Part shown: positions 33,621-43,682 of the stretch, one piece after another
Layout: each line of letters opens with the position of its first letter
Numbering within the stretch: the stretch's first letter is position 1
Assembly (NCBI RefSeq): GCF_026410405.1
Contig: NZ_JAPMLN010000017.1
Span: 1 to 64,000, forward strand
DNA from: Marinicella gelatinilytica
GTDB lineage: Bacteria > Pseudomonadota > Gammaproteobacteria > Xanthomonadales > Marinicellaceae
Reading direction: 5' to 3'
DNA: 64,000 nt
The notes under the pieces: generated by a model
What the model saw: only the letters and a program-made list of their open reading frames with translations
Databases searched by the model: none
What the model was told of the DNA's origin: nothing
Made by a program: the position numbers and the translations under genes

Positions 33621-34898
33621 TTGAGCAAAAAAGTTAAACGTCTCCGTGGCATGTATGATGTCACTCCGGATCGTGTCTGGGTTTGGCAAAAGCTGGAAAG
33701 CATTGTCACCGGATTATTGAAACAATACGGTTACCAAGAAATTCGTTTCCCACTGATAGAAAAAACCGCCCTGTTCCAAACAGCCATCGGTGAAGTCACT
33801 GATGTGGTTGAAAAGGAAATGTTTACCTTTACCGATCGTAAAGAGGTGTCCATTAGTTTACGCCCTGAAGGCACCGCATCCACAGTGCGAGCGGTGTTAG
33901 AAAATGGATTGATTTTTAATGAACCTCAGAAGTTGTGGTATGCGGGACCGATGTTTCGGTATGAAAAGCCGCAAAAGGGAAGAAATCGTCAATTTTCACA
34001 AATTGGTGTGGAGGTTTTTGGTTATCCGGATGCGGATGCCGATGCTGAGCTTTTGTTGATGACCCACAGAATGTGGCAGTTGTTGGGTATAGAACATGTT
34101 CGGCTGGAAATTAACAGTTTAGGTTCCAGCGAATGCCGAGCGGCTTATCGTCAGATTTTAATTGATTACTTTGAACAGCATCTTGATGTGTTGGACAGCG
34201 AAGCAAAAAACCGGCTGCACAGTAATCCATTGCGATTATTAGATTCTAAAAATCCTGAGATGCAATCTGTTATTCAACAAGCGCCGACCATTCAAGATCA
34301 TTTAAGCGAAGCCTCACAAGCACATTTCAGCAAGCTTTGTCATATTTTGGATACTTGTGGTGTTTCATACCATGTCAACCCAAGGTTGGTTCGTGGCTTA
34401 GATTATTACACCCATAATGTATTTGAATGGATAACCGAAGATTTGGGTGCACAAGGCACTTTGTGTGCCGGTGGCCGTTATGATGCGCTGGTGGAAATGC
34501 AAGGTGGTAAACCCACACCGGCAACCGGTTTTGCCATGGGTCTTGACCGCTTGGTTGAATTAATCGTCGATAAAAATCTGTGGCAGCCTGATCCATTAAC
34601 AGATATATATGTGGTTTGGGATAAGCAGGTTGAGGTTGATAAAGTCATGGCGATAACCGAACAGTTACGCCATGATTTGCCGACACTCACCATCATGATG
34701 CATTTAGGTAGCGCTTCATTCAAATCCCAATTCAAAAAAGCCGATAAAACCGGTGCCCAGTTTGCATTGATTTTTGGGCCTGAAGAAATGTCGCAGCAAT
34801 TAATATCTGTTAAAGCCATGCAGGATCGGAATTTGCCGCAGCAACAATTGTCTTACCCAGCTGTGGTGTCTTTTTTAAAGCAACAGTTAACCGGATAA
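33621..34898 (+). CDS. hisS: Histidine--tRNA ligase
   Basis: A 425-aa class II aminoacyl-tRNA synthetase. Motif 2 is FRYEKPQKGRNRQFSQIG, motif 3 lies in GFAMGLDRLVEL, and LVRGLDYYTHNVFEW is a His-specific block. The anticodon-binding domain is C-terminal. The start is TTG at 33621 with AAGG seven bases upstream; the protein then begins SKKVKRLRGMYDV, as HisS does. Followed by dedD after 3 bases. Confidence 0.96.
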   Translation: MSKKVKRLRGMYDVTPDRVWVWQKLESIVTGLLKQYGYQEIRFPLIEKTALFQTAIGEVTDVVEKEMFTFTDRKEVSISLRPEGTASTVRAVLENGLIFNEPQKLWYAGPMFRYEKPQKGRNRQFSQIGVEVFGYPDADADAELLLMTHRMWQLLGIEHVRLEINSLGSSECRAAYRQILIDYFEQHLDVLDSEAKNRLHSNPLRLLDSKNPEMQSVIQQAPTIQDHLSEASQAHFSKLCHILDTCGVSYHVNPRLVRGLDYYTHNVFEWITEDLGAQGTLCAGGRYDALVEMQGGKPTPATGFAMGLDRLVELIVDKNLWQPDPLTDIYVVWDKQVEVDKVMAITEQLRHDLPTLTIMMHLGSASFKSQFKKADKTGAQFALIFGPEEMSQQLISVKAMQDRNLPQQQLSYPAVVSFLKQQLTG

Positions 34899-34901
34899 AT
34901 T

Positions 34902-35951
34902 ATGGATCAAGAACTTAAACAACGCTTAATCGGAGCCTCAGTTATCATCGCTTTGGCGGTCATTTTTATTCCTATGTTGTTTGATGGTGAGGTTGAAAAA
35001 ACAGGTGATAAAAAAATTGATATTGTTATTCCTGAGTCTGGTCGGCACGAATTAACTGTGAAGACATTCTCTTTGGATGATGAGCAACAAAATCCAGAAG
35101 TAGATAAACAAAGTGTGCCTGAAACAGAACTTAATTTGGTTGATGGTGCTGTGGTGTCCCGTGAAACCGTCAGTGGAAATGGTTTAATTGACCCCCTCCC
35201 AAAGACCACTGATACAAATCAAACTGATTCAGATAAAGATGCACGCCAAGACACAAAAAATTCGATGGCTGTAGTCACTGATGTCAGCGATGATGATATT
35301 GAACAAGATGACCTTGATGAAGCGACTGTGGATACGACACCCGCAGAAAAACCCAAAGAATTAAGTACAGCAGCAGATAATCAAAGCGAAACCACAGCGG
35401 TCAGTACTACCGATCAACAAGACAAAATCATATATCGGGTTAAATTGGGTAGTTTTTCGAAAGCCGATAATGCCCAACAAGTCAAAAATAAATTAGCACA
35501 ACAAGGCATTGGTTCTTTGGTTGAGCCGGCACCGGATAGGGCTTTGTATCGCGTCTGGTCTGATGCCTTGTATCAAGATAAGAATAAAGCCAACGAATAT
35601 GTGACGGCTGTTAATAAACTTAAATTGAACATTGGGAGTCCTAAAGTTATTACCGTTAGTGAGGCGGAGGTCAAAGCAAGTGCTGATCAGGGGCAACTGG
35701 GTTGGGTGGTACAATTAGGTAGTTTTGCAGCCAAAGACAATGCCCTCGATTTACGCAATAAACTTAAATTAGCCGGTTTTGTGGCGTTTGTCGATCAGGT
35801 GAATAACAGTCAAGGTGAAATCCGTTACCGTTTGCGGGTCGGGCCTGTTAACAGCCGTGATCAAGCCGATCAAATGAAACAACAAATCAGTGAAAAATTA
35901 AAATTAGACGGTTTAGTCAAAACCCATGAGTTAGCGACTTTGGTGGATTAA
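34902..35951 (+). CDS. dedD: SPOR-domain cell-division protein, DedD-like
   Basis: A 349-aa bitopic protein: a short cytoplasmic start (MDQELKQRLIGA), one membrane span (VIIALAVIFIPMLF), a long acidic Ser/Thr linker and two C-terminal SPOR repeats (VKLGSFSKADNAQQVKNKLAQ and VQLGSFAAKDNALDLRNKLKL). SPOR domains bind denuded septal peptidoglycan. E. coli DedD has one SPOR; this one has two. The order dedD-cvpA-purF is conserved. Confidence 0.9.
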   Translation: MDQELKQRLIGASVIIALAVIFIPMLFDGEVEKTGDKKIDIVIPESGRHELTVKTFSLDDEQQNPEVDKQSVPETELNLVDGAVVSRETVSGNGLIDPLPKTTDTNQTDSDKDARQDTKNSMAVVTDVSDDDIEQDDLDEATVDTTPAEKPKELSTAADNQSETTAVSTTDQQDKIIYRVKLGSFSKADNAQQVKNKLAQQGIGSLVEPAPDRALYRVWSDALYQDKNKANEYVTAVNKLKLNIGSPKVITVSEAEVKASADQGQLGWVVQLGSFAAKDNALDLRNKLKLAGFVAFVDQVNNSQGEIRYRLRVGPVNSRDQADQMKQQISEKLKLDGLVKTHELATLVD

Positions 35952-35953
35952 CG

Positions 35954-36574
35954 ATGAATTGGTTTGACTTAACCATCTTAGCTATTTTACTGATATCGGT
36001 GGTGGTCAGTTTATTCCGTGGTTTAATTCGTGAAGTGATGTCACTTATTATTTGGGTGGCTGCTTTTTGGCTGGCTTGGCATTATGTGGATGTCGGTGCT
36101 AACTGGTTACAAGCCTATATTGAGTTACCTTCAGCGAGACATTTGATTGCATTTGTGGCTTTGTTTTTATCGGCTTTGATCGTTGGTGGTTTAATTAACT
36201 TTTTATTGGGTAAAATTATTTCCGGCACCGGATTAACCGGAACTGACCGATTTTTAGGTATGTTTTTTGGCTTATTACGTGGTGCTGTGGCGGTGACTGC
36301 CATGGTGCTATTTTTACAGGCTACACCTTTATCGAGTGACCCATGGTGGCAACAATCCACCTTACAACCGCACTTTTCTAAATTAGCCGATTGGGTCAAG
36401 CAAAGAATGCCTGACGACATAGGAGAATATTTTTCTTTTATGAACGATGAAACCATCCAACAATCATTACGTTCAGGATTACCGACCAATAATGAATCAG
36501 AAACCTCGAAACCTGCACCCAATGATAATCAACCTCAGCCTCAACCGGTACCGCAACAACCGGATCAGCAATAA
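35954..36574 (+). CDS. cvpA: Colicin V production family protein CvpA
   Basis: A 206-aa inner-membrane protein with four spans; MNWFDLTILAILLISVVVSLFRGLIREVMSL is the family's start. The tail is a Pro/Gln-rich cytoplasmic extension. CvpA affects envelope stress and purine-cluster expression in E. coli. It is 2 bases from dedD and 16 from purF. Confidence 0.93.
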   Translation: MNWFDLTILAILLISVVVSLFRGLIREVMSLIIWVAAFWLAWHYVDVGANWLQAYIELPSARHLIAFVALFLSALIVGGLINFLLGKIISGTGLTGTDRFLGMFFGLLRGAVAVTAMVLFLQATPLSSDPWWQQSTLQPHFSKLADWVKQRMPDDIGEYFSFMNDETIQQSLRSGLPTNNESETSKPAPNDNQPQPQPVPQQPDQQ

Positions 36575-36590
36575 AAGGAGCTAAACAAAT

Positions 36591-38063
36591 ATGTGTGGAA
36601 TTGTGGGTATTATGGCCAATCACGAAGTGGCCTCAACCATTTATGAATGTTTAACCATCTTACAACACCGCGGCCAAGATGCTGCCGGTATTGCCACCTG
36701 TCACGGCCGTAAACTAGAATTGGTCAAAAATAATGGCTTAGTCAGTGATGTTTTTAAAAGCAAGAACACCGAAAAGCTGAAAGGAAATGCCGGTATTGGA
36801 CATGTGCGTTATCCGACAGCCGGATCCAGTGATTATGAAGAGGCTCAGCCCTTTTATGTTAATTCTCCTTTTGGAATTGCTTTTGCTCATAATGGTAATT
36901 TACATAACACCGAACAGTTAACCCGTGAATTATTTGCAGAAGACAGGCGTCATATTAATACCCGCTCCGATTCCGAAGTGTTGCTTAATATATTTGCTCA
37001 TGAATTGGCTAACGCATCAGGTTTAAAAATCACCCCCGAGGCCATTTTCCATGCCGTTAAGCGTGTCCATCAACGTTGCCAGGGTGCCTATGCCGGGGTC
37101 TTAATAATTCCTGGGTACGGTATTGTGGCATTTCGTGACCCCAATGGTATCCGCCCTTTGGTTTACGGTGTGCGCCGTTCAGAAGAGGGTGATGAATATA
37201 TGGTTGCTTCAGAAAGTGTGGCGCTGGATTTGCATCATTTTGATCTGGTGTCTGATGTGGCTCCCGGGGAAGCCATTATTATCACCAACGACCGTCAAGT
37301 TCATCGACAAGTATGTGCCGATAAAACCCAATTATCGCCCTGTGTCTTTGAATTCGTCTATTTTGCTCGTCCCGATTCCATGATTGATGATGTGTCCGTC
37401 TATAAAGCGCGGTTACGTATGGGTGAAAAGCTGGCAGAACGTATTAAAGAACGCTGGTCTGATGAAGACATTGATGTGGTGATTCCAATCCCTGAATCAT
37501 CGCGCACCGCCGCCATTCCTTTGGCACATGCATTGAATTTAAAATTTCGCGAAGGCTTTATTAAAAACAGGTACATTGGCCGCACCTTTATTATGCCTGG
37601 TCAAGAGCAACGAATTCAATCGGTTCGACGAAAGTTGAATGCTGTGGAATTGGAATTTCGCGGTAAGAATGTGCTGTTGATAGACGACTCCATTGTGCGT
37701 GGTACCACCTCACAACAAATCATTCAAATGGCGCGTGACTCGGGTGCCAAAAAAGTCTTTTTTGCCTCTGCTGCACCACCAGTGCGTTATCCAAATGTGT
37801 ATGGCATCGATATGCCTGTCTCAGACGAATTAATAGCACACAATCGCACTGAAGACGAAATCTGTCAATTACTGGGTGCGGATGGGTTAATTTATCAAAC
37901 TTTAGAGGATTTAGAAGCTGCATGTTGGGAAGGTAACCCTAAAATTGACCGTTTTGATTCTTCCTGTTTTTCTAACGATTATGTGACTGATGTGGCAGAT
38001 GAATATTTTGTTAGTATCGGTTTAAACCGCAGTGATTTAGCAAAACAACACAATGGCGAGTGA
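36591..38063 (+). CDS. purF: Amidophosphoribosyltransferase
   Basis: A 490-aa enzyme for the first committed step of purine synthesis (PRPP plus glutamine to phosphoribosylamine). The glutaminase nucleophile is Cys2 (MCGIVGI). [11 protein letters not shown] and AHNGNL are further glutaminase blocks. The PRPP loop is [24 protein letters not shown] precedes the ATG. Its end overlaps the next gene by 11 nt, a rare partner for purF. Confidence 0.96.
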   Translation: MCGIVGIMANHEVASTIYECLTILQHRGQDAAGIATCHGRKLELVKNNGLVSDVFKSKNTEKLKGNAGIGHVRYPTAGSSDYEEAQPFYVNSPFGIAFAHNGNLHNTEQLTRELFAEDRRHINTRSDSEVLLNIFAHELANASGLKITPEAIFHAVKRVHQRCQGAYAGVLIIPGYGIVAFRDPNGIRPLVYGVRRSEEGDEYMVASESVALDLHHFDLVSDVAPGEAIIITNDRQVHRQVCADKTQLSPCVFEFVYFARPDSMIDDVSVYKARLRMGEKLAERIKERWSDEDIDVVIPIPESSRTAAIPLAHALNLKFREGFIKNRYIGRTFIMPGQEQRIQSVRRKLNAVELEFRGKNVLLIDDSIVRGTTSQQIIQMARDSGAKKVFFASAAPPVRYPNVYGIDMPVSDELIAHNRTEDEICQLLGADGLIYQTLEDLEAACWEGNPKIDRFDSSCFSNDYVTDVADEYFVSIGLNRSDLAKQHNGE

Positions 38064-39249
38064 AACAACAGATTGTGATGTAATCATTGTTGGTGGTGGT
38101 ATGGTTGGTTTAGCAACAGCCTTATCGCTGGCTTCTCAGGACTACCGTGTGCACTTGCTGGAGGCCGGTGAGCCACAGCAAGTGAAGACCGATACCCATC
38201 CGAGTTTTGATGATCGAACGTTGGTTGTGAACCCGGCCTCGCAGTTATTTTGGGAGAAATTAGGTGTATGGTCTGAGTTAGCGCCCCACAGTACAGTTGT
38301 TAATTCTGTTCATGTTAGTCAAAATGGACGGTTTGGCGCAGTTCGCTTTAATCATGATGCTATGCATGTTCCTCATTTGGCGCATGTGATTGAGGCTAGG
38401 GTCTTAGGTCGGTTGTTATGGGAAAAAGTGTACCGTCATAAGCACATTCAATTAACCGCCCCGGCAAAGTTAACGCACTTTACTGCCGATGAAAAAAGTA
38501 TTCAGGTTCATTATCAACAAGATGCGCAGCAGAAAAATCAACGGGCATTGTTGCTGTTAGCAGCTGATGGGGCGCGTTCTTTTGTGCGTGAACAATTAAA
38601 TTTGCCCACAATCACTAAAAACTACCACCGGACTGCCATCATTGCCAACGTTGCCACAGAATTATCCCATCATCAATGTGCATACGAACGACTCACGGCA
38701 TCAGGACCAATGGCGTTATTGCCATTTCATGATCGTTTGGGACTGGTATGGACTTTACCTCAAGAGCAAGCGAAACAGATGCTAGATACAGATGATGCGA
38801 CATTTATGGATGCTTTACAACACGCCATGGGTCATCGCTTAGGTCGCATAACTCGAGTTGGCCAGCGCAGTAGTTATCCGCTTTATCGCATCACAGTTCC
38901 ACAGCAATACAAGAGTCGGGTTTTATTAATAGGTAATGCCGCACATACGGTGTCTCCGGTATCGGCACAAGGTTTAAATCTGGGCGTTCGCGGAATTCAG
39001 CGGTTAATGGCAGCGCTCAGCGATGCCCGAAAGCAAAATCACGATATCGGTAGTGATCTTGTACTGGAGGCGTATCAGCAACAATCTTGGCCAGACCAGC
39101 AGCGAATTTTACAGTACACCGATGACTTAATGACGTGGTTTAAGTTGGATGTTCCGGTGATTAACGGTTTACGTGGTTTGGGGATGTTGGCGGTGGATAG
39201 TTCCTTGTTGTTAAAAAAGCAATTTTATCGACTGGCCGGTGGTTTTTGA
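38053..39249 (+). CDS. ubiH: Ubiquinone hydroxylase, UbiH-like
   Basis: A 398-aa FAD-dependent aromatic-ring hydroxylase of ubiquinone synthesis. The FAD motif is [18 protein letters not shown] near residue 9. The second FAD block [24 protein letters not shown] and the middle [11 protein letters not shown] are of the UbiH/UbiI/UbiF group. It starts within purF (11-nt overlap). The exact hydroxylation position cannot be told with certainty. Confidence 0.88.
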   Translation: MASETTDCDVIIVGGGMVGLATALSLASQDYRVHLLEAGEPQQVKTDTHPSFDDRTLVVNPASQLFWEKLGVWSELAPHSTVVNSVHVSQNGRFGAVRFNHDAMHVPHLAHVIEARVLGRLLWEKVYRHKHIQLTAPAKLTHFTADEKSIQVHYQQDAQQKNQRALLLLAADGARSFVREQLNLPTITKNYHRTAIIANVATELSHHQCAYERLTASGPMALLPFHDRLGLVWTLPQEQAKQMLDTDDATFMDALQHAMGHRLGRITRVGQRSSYPLYRITVPQQYKSRVLLIGNAAHTVSPVSAQGLNLGVRGIQRLMAALSDARKQNHDIGSDLVLEAYQQQSWPDQQRILQYTDDLMTWFKLDVPVINGLRGLGMLAVDSSLLLKKQFYRLAGGF

Positions 39250-39260
39250 GGTGATTAATC

Positions 39261-40424
39261 ATGTATAAATTTGACGTAATTATTAGTGGTGGAGGTATGG
39301 TGGGTGCTGTGTGTGCCAATGCCATGGCTGCTGCCGACTTTAAGGTGGCCATGATTGAGGCAGCGCCGCAGGTTAGTTGTCAGTCCGATGATGAACGAAG
39401 TTTGCGGGTATCTGCGATAGCCGATAAACATCTCAACTTTTTCAAGGCGTTAGGCATTCAGGCTCACATAGATGGCGAACGCATGGGTTATTACCAGAAT
39501 ATGATGGTCTGGGATAACCACAGCCGTGGTCATTTAGATTTCACTGGTGATAATGGTACTGATTTAGGGGCCATTATTGAAAACAAGTGGGTGGTTTATG
39601 CGGCACAAAAGAAGCTACAAAATAATGATCATGTAGCAGTATTATATAATCACACCATCCAGTCTTTTGAACAATCAGATCGTCAAGTAACAGTATCACT
39701 TGATAACAATGAACGGCTTCAAGGTCGTTTACTGATAGCCTGTGAAGGTGCCCGATCGCCGTTACGTGAAATGGCTGGTATAACTGTGCGCACTAACAGT
39801 TACCGACAATTCGCCATTGTCTGTTATTTACAAATAGAGAATGCGCCACAGCGCACAGCGTTACAAGCGTTTAATCACAGTGGACCGGTGGCATTATTAC
39901 CAGTTAAAGACGATGTATTCTCTTTGGTATGGACTTGCGATGAAGATTATTATCAACAATGGTTAGACGCTGAAGAAAGTCACTTTATCGCAGGTTTACA
40001 AGCGCACATACGCCGCGATTTTGGTGCCATCAAAGTTATCAGTGATCGAGCAGCTTTCCCGTTACGGCAAATGTATGCCAATGAGACCATACAAAATCGT
40101 TTGGTGCTTTTGGGTGACAGTGCCCATGTGGTGCATCCTTTGGCCGGACAAGGCGTGAATTTAGGTCTCAGTGATGTGGTTGAATTAGTCAGGCAGATTA
40201 AAGACATTAATCTGCGAGATACAGAAGCATTAAAGCAGGCTCTAAAACGTTATTATCGCCGACGCCAAAGTGAGGTATTGGCCACCTCAGAATTAATGAG
40301 TTTTTTACAGCGTTTTTATGCCATTGATCAGCCGGCACTCACTTGGTTACGTGGCACCGGCATGAACTTGGTGAATGGATTTAAACCATTAAAAAACTGG
40401 TTAGTGACGCAAGCAGGTAGCTAG
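39261..40424 (+). CDS. Ubiquinone hydroxylase, UbiI/UbiF-like
   Basis: A 387-aa paralogue of the previous gene and 11 bases after it. FAD motif: VIISGGGMVGAVCANAM; second motif LLGDSAHVVHPLAGQGVNLGLSD; CEGARSPLREMAGI in the middle. Probably performs another ring hydroxylation in the same pathway. UbiI or UbiF cannot be separated by eye. Converges on rpiA with a one-base gap. Confidence 0.88.
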   Translation: MYKFDVIISGGGMVGAVCANAMAAADFKVAMIEAAPQVSCQSDDERSLRVSAIADKHLNFFKALGIQAHIDGERMGYYQNMMVWDNHSRGHLDFTGDNGTDLGAIIENKWVVYAAQKKLQNNDHVAVLYNHTIQSFEQSDRQVTVSLDNNERLQGRLLIACEGARSPLREMAGITVRTNSYRQFAIVCYLQIENAPQRTALQAFNHSGPVALLPVKDDVFSLVWTCDEDYYQQWLDAEESHFIAGLQAHIRRDFGAIKVISDRAAFPLRQMYANETIQNRLVLLGDSAHVVHPLAGQGVNLGLSDVVELVRQIKDINLRDTEALKQALKRYYRRRQSEVLATSELMSFLQRFYAIDQPALTWLRGTGMNLVNGFKPLKNWLVTQAGS

Positions 40425-40425
40425 C

Positions 40426-41088
40426 TTATTTTTGGGTCGTCACTTGACCTTGACTGTCTGCGATTAAAGTTATATCGGCACCGCGACGCGCAAATAGACC
40501 GTTACTCACCACCCCGGAAATGGCGTTAATCTGCTGTTCTAAACTAATGGGGTCGGTTATGGTTAAGTTTTTAACATCAATGATTTCATTGCCGTTGTCG
40601 GTCACAAAACCTTGTCGGAATACCGGTTGACCGCCTAATGCCACCAACTTTCTGGCCACCAAACTACGCGCCATGGGAATGACTTCTACCGGTAAAGGAA
40701 AACCACCTAATATGTCCACCCGTTTTGTTTCATCGATAAGACAAATAAACTTTTCAGCGGCTTCAGCCAAGACTTTTTCTCGGGTTAATGCACCGCCGCC
40801 GCCTTTAATGAGTCGATTATGGGCATCGCATTCATCGGCGCCATCAAAATAAAGCAAAATATCACCGGTTTGATTCAAATCTTTTACATGAAAGCCATGG
40901 GCTTTAAGTTTAGCAGTGGTGGCTTCTGAGCTTGACACCACAGCATCAACCCGACTTTTTACAGTGCTGAGCAAATCGATAAAATGATTAACGGTTGAAC
41001 CGGTGCCCATACCGATTAACATATCGTATTCATCTAAATACTCTAAGGCGGCACGTGCCACCGCTTTTTTCATGTCGTCATTACTCAT
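40426..41088 (-). CDS. rpiA: Ribose-5-phosphate isomerase A
   Basis: A 220-aa isomerase interconverting ribose-5-phosphate and ribulose-5-phosphate. Substrate blocks [22 protein letters not shown] and [12 protein letters not shown] are all present. The start at 41088 overlaps the stop of fau as ATGA and matches the E. coli start; an ATG at 41100 is less likely. Confidence 0.95.
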   Translation of the reverse strand: MSNDDMKKAVARAALEYLDEYDMLIGMGTGSTVNHFIDLLSTVKSRVDAVVSSSEATTAKLKAHGFHVKDLNQTGDILLYFDGADECDAHNRLIKGGGGALTREKVLAEAAEKFICLIDETKRVDILGGFPLPVEVIPMARSLVARKLVALGGQPVFRQGFVTDNGNEIIDVKNLTITDPISLEQQINAISGVVSNGLFARRGADITLIADSQGQVTTQK

Positions 41089-41645
41089 AGTGTTAACCAT
41101 TGTTGTTCAGTTATTATGCCTTGAAGTTTAACATCCCAGGGGTCGATGGGCAATTTATCAAGTTGTTGTAGGGCATGTGCCACGCCAACCAACATTGTAC
41201 CAGTATTATCGGCAAAATAACGATCATAAAATCCACCGCCCATTCCTAAGCGATGGCCTTTGTCGTCAAAACCCAGCAATGGCAACAAGCACAAGTCTAA
41301 TTTAGGTGCCTGATAATCAGCGATAAATTCAGGTTGTGTTAAACCATAATGGGTTGTTGTTAGCGGTGTATGGGGGGAATATAAATGAAATTGCATTGTG
41401 TTCTTATAAATCGCAGGAATATAAAACAACTTATCAAAGGTTAATAATGCACTTAAATCCACTTCATTGTTAATCGGTAGGTATAAACCAATGTGTTTTG
41501 ATTGTGTCCATACATCACTGTTAATCAGTTTTTCGACGATGATTTGAGAGTTTTTTTGCACTTGCTCAGCCGATAAGGCCTGTCTAAGTTGACGTAAGTG
41601 TCGTCGTAGTTGTTGTTTCTGTTGAGATTGATCTGCTGAAGGCAT
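41085..41645 (-). CDS. fau: 5-formyltetrahydrofolate cyclo-ligase
   Basis: A 186-aa enzyme (also called YgfA) that turns 5-formyl-THF into methenyl-THF with ATP. The family block [11 protein letters not shown] and the N-terminal arginine-rich [11 protein letters not shown] are seen. It lies directly downstream of the 6S RNA gene, the arrangement conserved across gammaproteobacteria, and is probably transcribed with it. Confidence 0.93.
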   Translation of the reverse strand: MPSADQSQQKQQLRRHLRQLRQALSAEQVQKNSQIIVEKLINSDVWTQSKHIGLYLPINNEVDLSALLTFDKLFYIPAIYKNTMQFHLYSPHTPLTTTHYGLTQPEFIADYQAPKLDLCLLPLLGFDDKGHRLGMGGGFYDRYFADNTGTMLVGVAHALQQLDKLPIDPWDVKLQGIITEQQWLTL

Positions 41646-41661
41646 GGTTAGAAAATGAAAG

Positions 41662-41850
41662 ATGTTGACCGTTGGTGCCGTTGACTATTGGCGTCCTTGG
41701 TACCAAAGGTACAAGGCGGAAACCTCTCAATATCTAAGGCTTCTCACTGCAAATGGTGAGCTGGCACACGGATAATTGATTCCGGTTTCCTGTGGTTTTC
41801 AATTAGGGCCAAGGCATATGCAAATAGCTCTCGAACACCACAGTCAACAT
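41662..41850 (-). ncRNA. ssrS: 6S RNA
   Basis: A roughly 187-nt RNA between zapA and fau, the standard 6S position. Read on the minus strand, GTTGACTGTGGTG at the 5' end pairs with CACCAACGGTCAAC at the 3' end as the closing stem. TGTTCG near the start and GAGAAGCCTTA past the centre are conserved 6S words. It should bind sigma-70 RNA polymerase and dampen transcription in stationary phase. Ends are set from the stem, so they may be off by several bases. Confidence 0.88.
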
Positions 41851-41864
41851 CATTAGGATCCATT

Positions 41865-42158
41865 TTAGTCGTTCGCAATGGCCTGTTCAAGCTTACCATT
41901 AAGTTTTTTTATGGTGCTCATGACTTCGGAGTCATATTGTTGGTTTAAAGATTGTGCTTTAATAAGTTCGTGCGCTATGTTCATGGCTGACATTAATGCG
42001 ATTTTCTCATGTGAGAGGGTGCTGTTGTTCTGCTTAATTTCTCGCATGGTACTGTCAAGATAATCTGCAGCCATCAGTAACGACGGCCTTTCTTCCGGCT
42101 CGCAACTGAAGGGATATTCCCGATTGAGTAATTTAACCGTTATACGTTCTTTACTCAT
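41865..42158 (-). CDS. zapA: Cell division protein ZapA
   Basis: A 97-aa FtsZ-ring-associated protein. N-terminal beta region (ITVKLLNREYPFSCEPEERPSLLMAADYLDSTMREI) and a C-terminal coiled coil (ALMSAMNIAHELIKAQ) are typical. The start overlaps the stop of the upstream coiled-coil gene as ATGA. Upstream of 6S RNA as usual. Confidence 0.93.
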   Translation of the reverse strand: MSKERITVKLLNREYPFSCEPEERPSLLMAADYLDSTMREIKQNNSTLSHEKIALMSAMNIAHELIKAQSLNQQYDSEVMSTIKKLNGKLEQAIAND

Positions 42159-42358
42159 ACCACTTGCTCCAGGTTTCTTAAGCGCGAAATCATAGACTCC
42201 AATCGGGTTTTAGCTTGATCGTTTTTCTGCATGAGCTGGGCTTTTTCATGGGTCAGCTCTTCCATTCGAGTTCGCAGTGCGTTATTTTCAATGGAAAACT
42301 GTTCGATTTTTTCGAGACATTTTTCAATGTTTTTCTCTAATTCTTTTATGTCGTTCAT
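42155..42358 (-). CDS. ZapB-like coiled-coil protein (TIGR02449 type)
   Basis: A 67-aa protein that is nearly all coiled coil (heptads from LEKNIEKCLEKIEQF to LRNLEQVV). Its length, composition and position before zapA fit the small family TIGR02449, thought to act with ZapA in division. Coupled to zapA by a 4-nt overlap. Confidence 0.82.
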   Translation of the reverse strand: MNDIKELEKNIEKCLEKIEQFSIENNALRTRMEELTHEKAQLMQKNDQAKTRLESMISRLRNLEQVV

Positions 42359-42549
42359 AGATTTATTGAGCCATTAAAATATTTAAAAATCCTTGATGCC
42401 TAAACGTTTTATCCCCATAATGCACACCAGTTACAGGAATCCCCCGATATCAGGTGGTTTTCTACCGATTTAATATAATTTGTTAACGATAAAAGGTCAA
42501 TGAACTTATTAGATTATTGTGGCAAGTTTATGAAAAATCTATAAAATAT

Positions 42550-43098
42550 ATGAAAATTCCCTATCAAGCATTTGCCGCACACTTAAAATCCTTGGAGGTT
42601 TTAGCCTCGCCGGCAGAATTACATGCCCAGGCCAGTGCCATGCTTTGTTTTAATGCTGACACCCACTTTAAAAACTGGTTACAGTTAACAATGGCTGATT
42701 TTTGCTTGTCAGAGACTGCGCCGGAAGCGGTTACAGAGGTTTTTTCGGCGGTTTTTGAGTTGGCTAAAAAAGAATTAAAAGATCCTGAATATGGTTACTA
42801 TTTAATTTTACCCGATGACAATGACGATTTGGCGATACGGTTAAAGGCCGTGTCAGATTGGGTCAACGCTTTTTTATCCGGGATTGGACAAGCGGGTTTT
42901 AGTTATGCGGGTTTAACCGAAGAAAGCCGTGAATTTATCAGTGATTTAAATGCCATAGGACAACTGGATAATCAGGTTGAAGGGGTAGAAAGTGACGAGT
43001 TGGATTATCAACAAGTGGTAGAATATATTCGTTGCGGGGTGATGTTGTTATACACCGAATTAAATCATATTCAGCCAGCATCACAGCGGCTGAATTAA
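42550..43098 (+). CDS. UPF0149 family protein, YgfB-like
   Basis: A 182-aa all-helical protein. PAELHAQASAMLCFNAD and the late EESREFISDLNAIGQ and DYQQVVEYIRCGVMLLYTEL match YgfB. The start at 42550 is chosen because the family begins just before this point; a TTG at 42517 is upstream. YgfB is known in Pseudomonas to affect a stress/autolysis pathway. It stands divergent from zapA. Confidence 0.85.
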   Translation: MKIPYQAFAAHLKSLEVLASPAELHAQASAMLCFNADTHFKNWLQLTMADFCLSETAPEAVTEVFSAVFELAKKELKDPEYGYYLILPDDNDDLAIRLKAVSDWVNAFLSGIGQAGFSYAGLTEESREFISDLNAIGQLDNQVEGVESDELDYQQVVEYIRCGVMLLYTELNHIQPASQRLN

Positions 43099-43147
43099 TC
43101 AGGTCTTCAACGACCGGTGAGAATGGGTAAACTTCTGCATAAATTAC

Positions 43148-43176
43148 TTGCAAGTTGGCAGGTAATTAAGTAACAT
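43148..43176 (+). promoter_or_regulatory. Promoter of rplM-rpsI
   Basis: TTGCAA (43148-43153) and TAACAT (43171-43176) with a 17-bp spacer, followed by a GC-rich TCCCGC discriminator as found in growth-controlled ribosomal promoters. The leader to rplM would be about 70 bases. Confidence 0.5.
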
Positions 43177-43251
43177 TCCCGCACTTTGTGAATGGCCGAG
43201 CCTTGGATGGCAGTTTCAAGTCAGGCCCAGGTTCAGATAACGTAGAAAAAT

Positions 43252-43680
43252 ATGAAAACATTTAGCGCAAAAGCGGAAGAAATTAACCGTGAATGGTTCT
43301 TAATCGATGCCGAAGGTAAAACTTTAGGTAGAATGGCGACTGAAATCGCTACCAGACTTCGGGGCAAACACAAGCCTGAATACACCCCTCATGTGGATAC
43401 CGGTGACTACATTGTGGTCATCAATGCCGAAAAAGTGGCTGTTACCGGCAATAAAATGAATGCTAAAGTTTATCAGCATCATACCGGTTATGTGGGTAAC
43501 TTAAAAACCATCGGCTTAAAGGATATGTTGGCAAAACACCCTGAGCGGGTGATTGAGAAAGCCGTTAAAGGCATGTTACCCAAAAACACATTGGGTCGAC
43601 AAATGTATCGAAAATTAAAAGTCTATGCCGGCAATGAGCACCCTCATGCTGCGCAAGAACCCAAAGCTTTAGAGGTATAA
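43252..43680 (+). CDS. rplM: 50S ribosomal protein L13
   Basis: 142 aa, the E. coli length. The N-terminus [29 protein letters not shown] and [18 protein letters not shown] are diagnostic. It is followed by rpsI after 2 bases. E. coli L13 autoregulates this pair; the leader here was not checked for that site. Confidence 0.98.
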   Translation: MKTFSAKAEEINREWFLIDAEGKTLGRMATEIATRLRGKHKPEYTPHVDTGDYIVVINAEKVAVTGNKMNAKVYQHHTGYVGNLKTIGLKDMLAKHPERVIEKAVKGMLPKNTLGRQMYRKLKVYAGNEHPHAAQEPKALEV

Positions 43681-43682
43681 AC

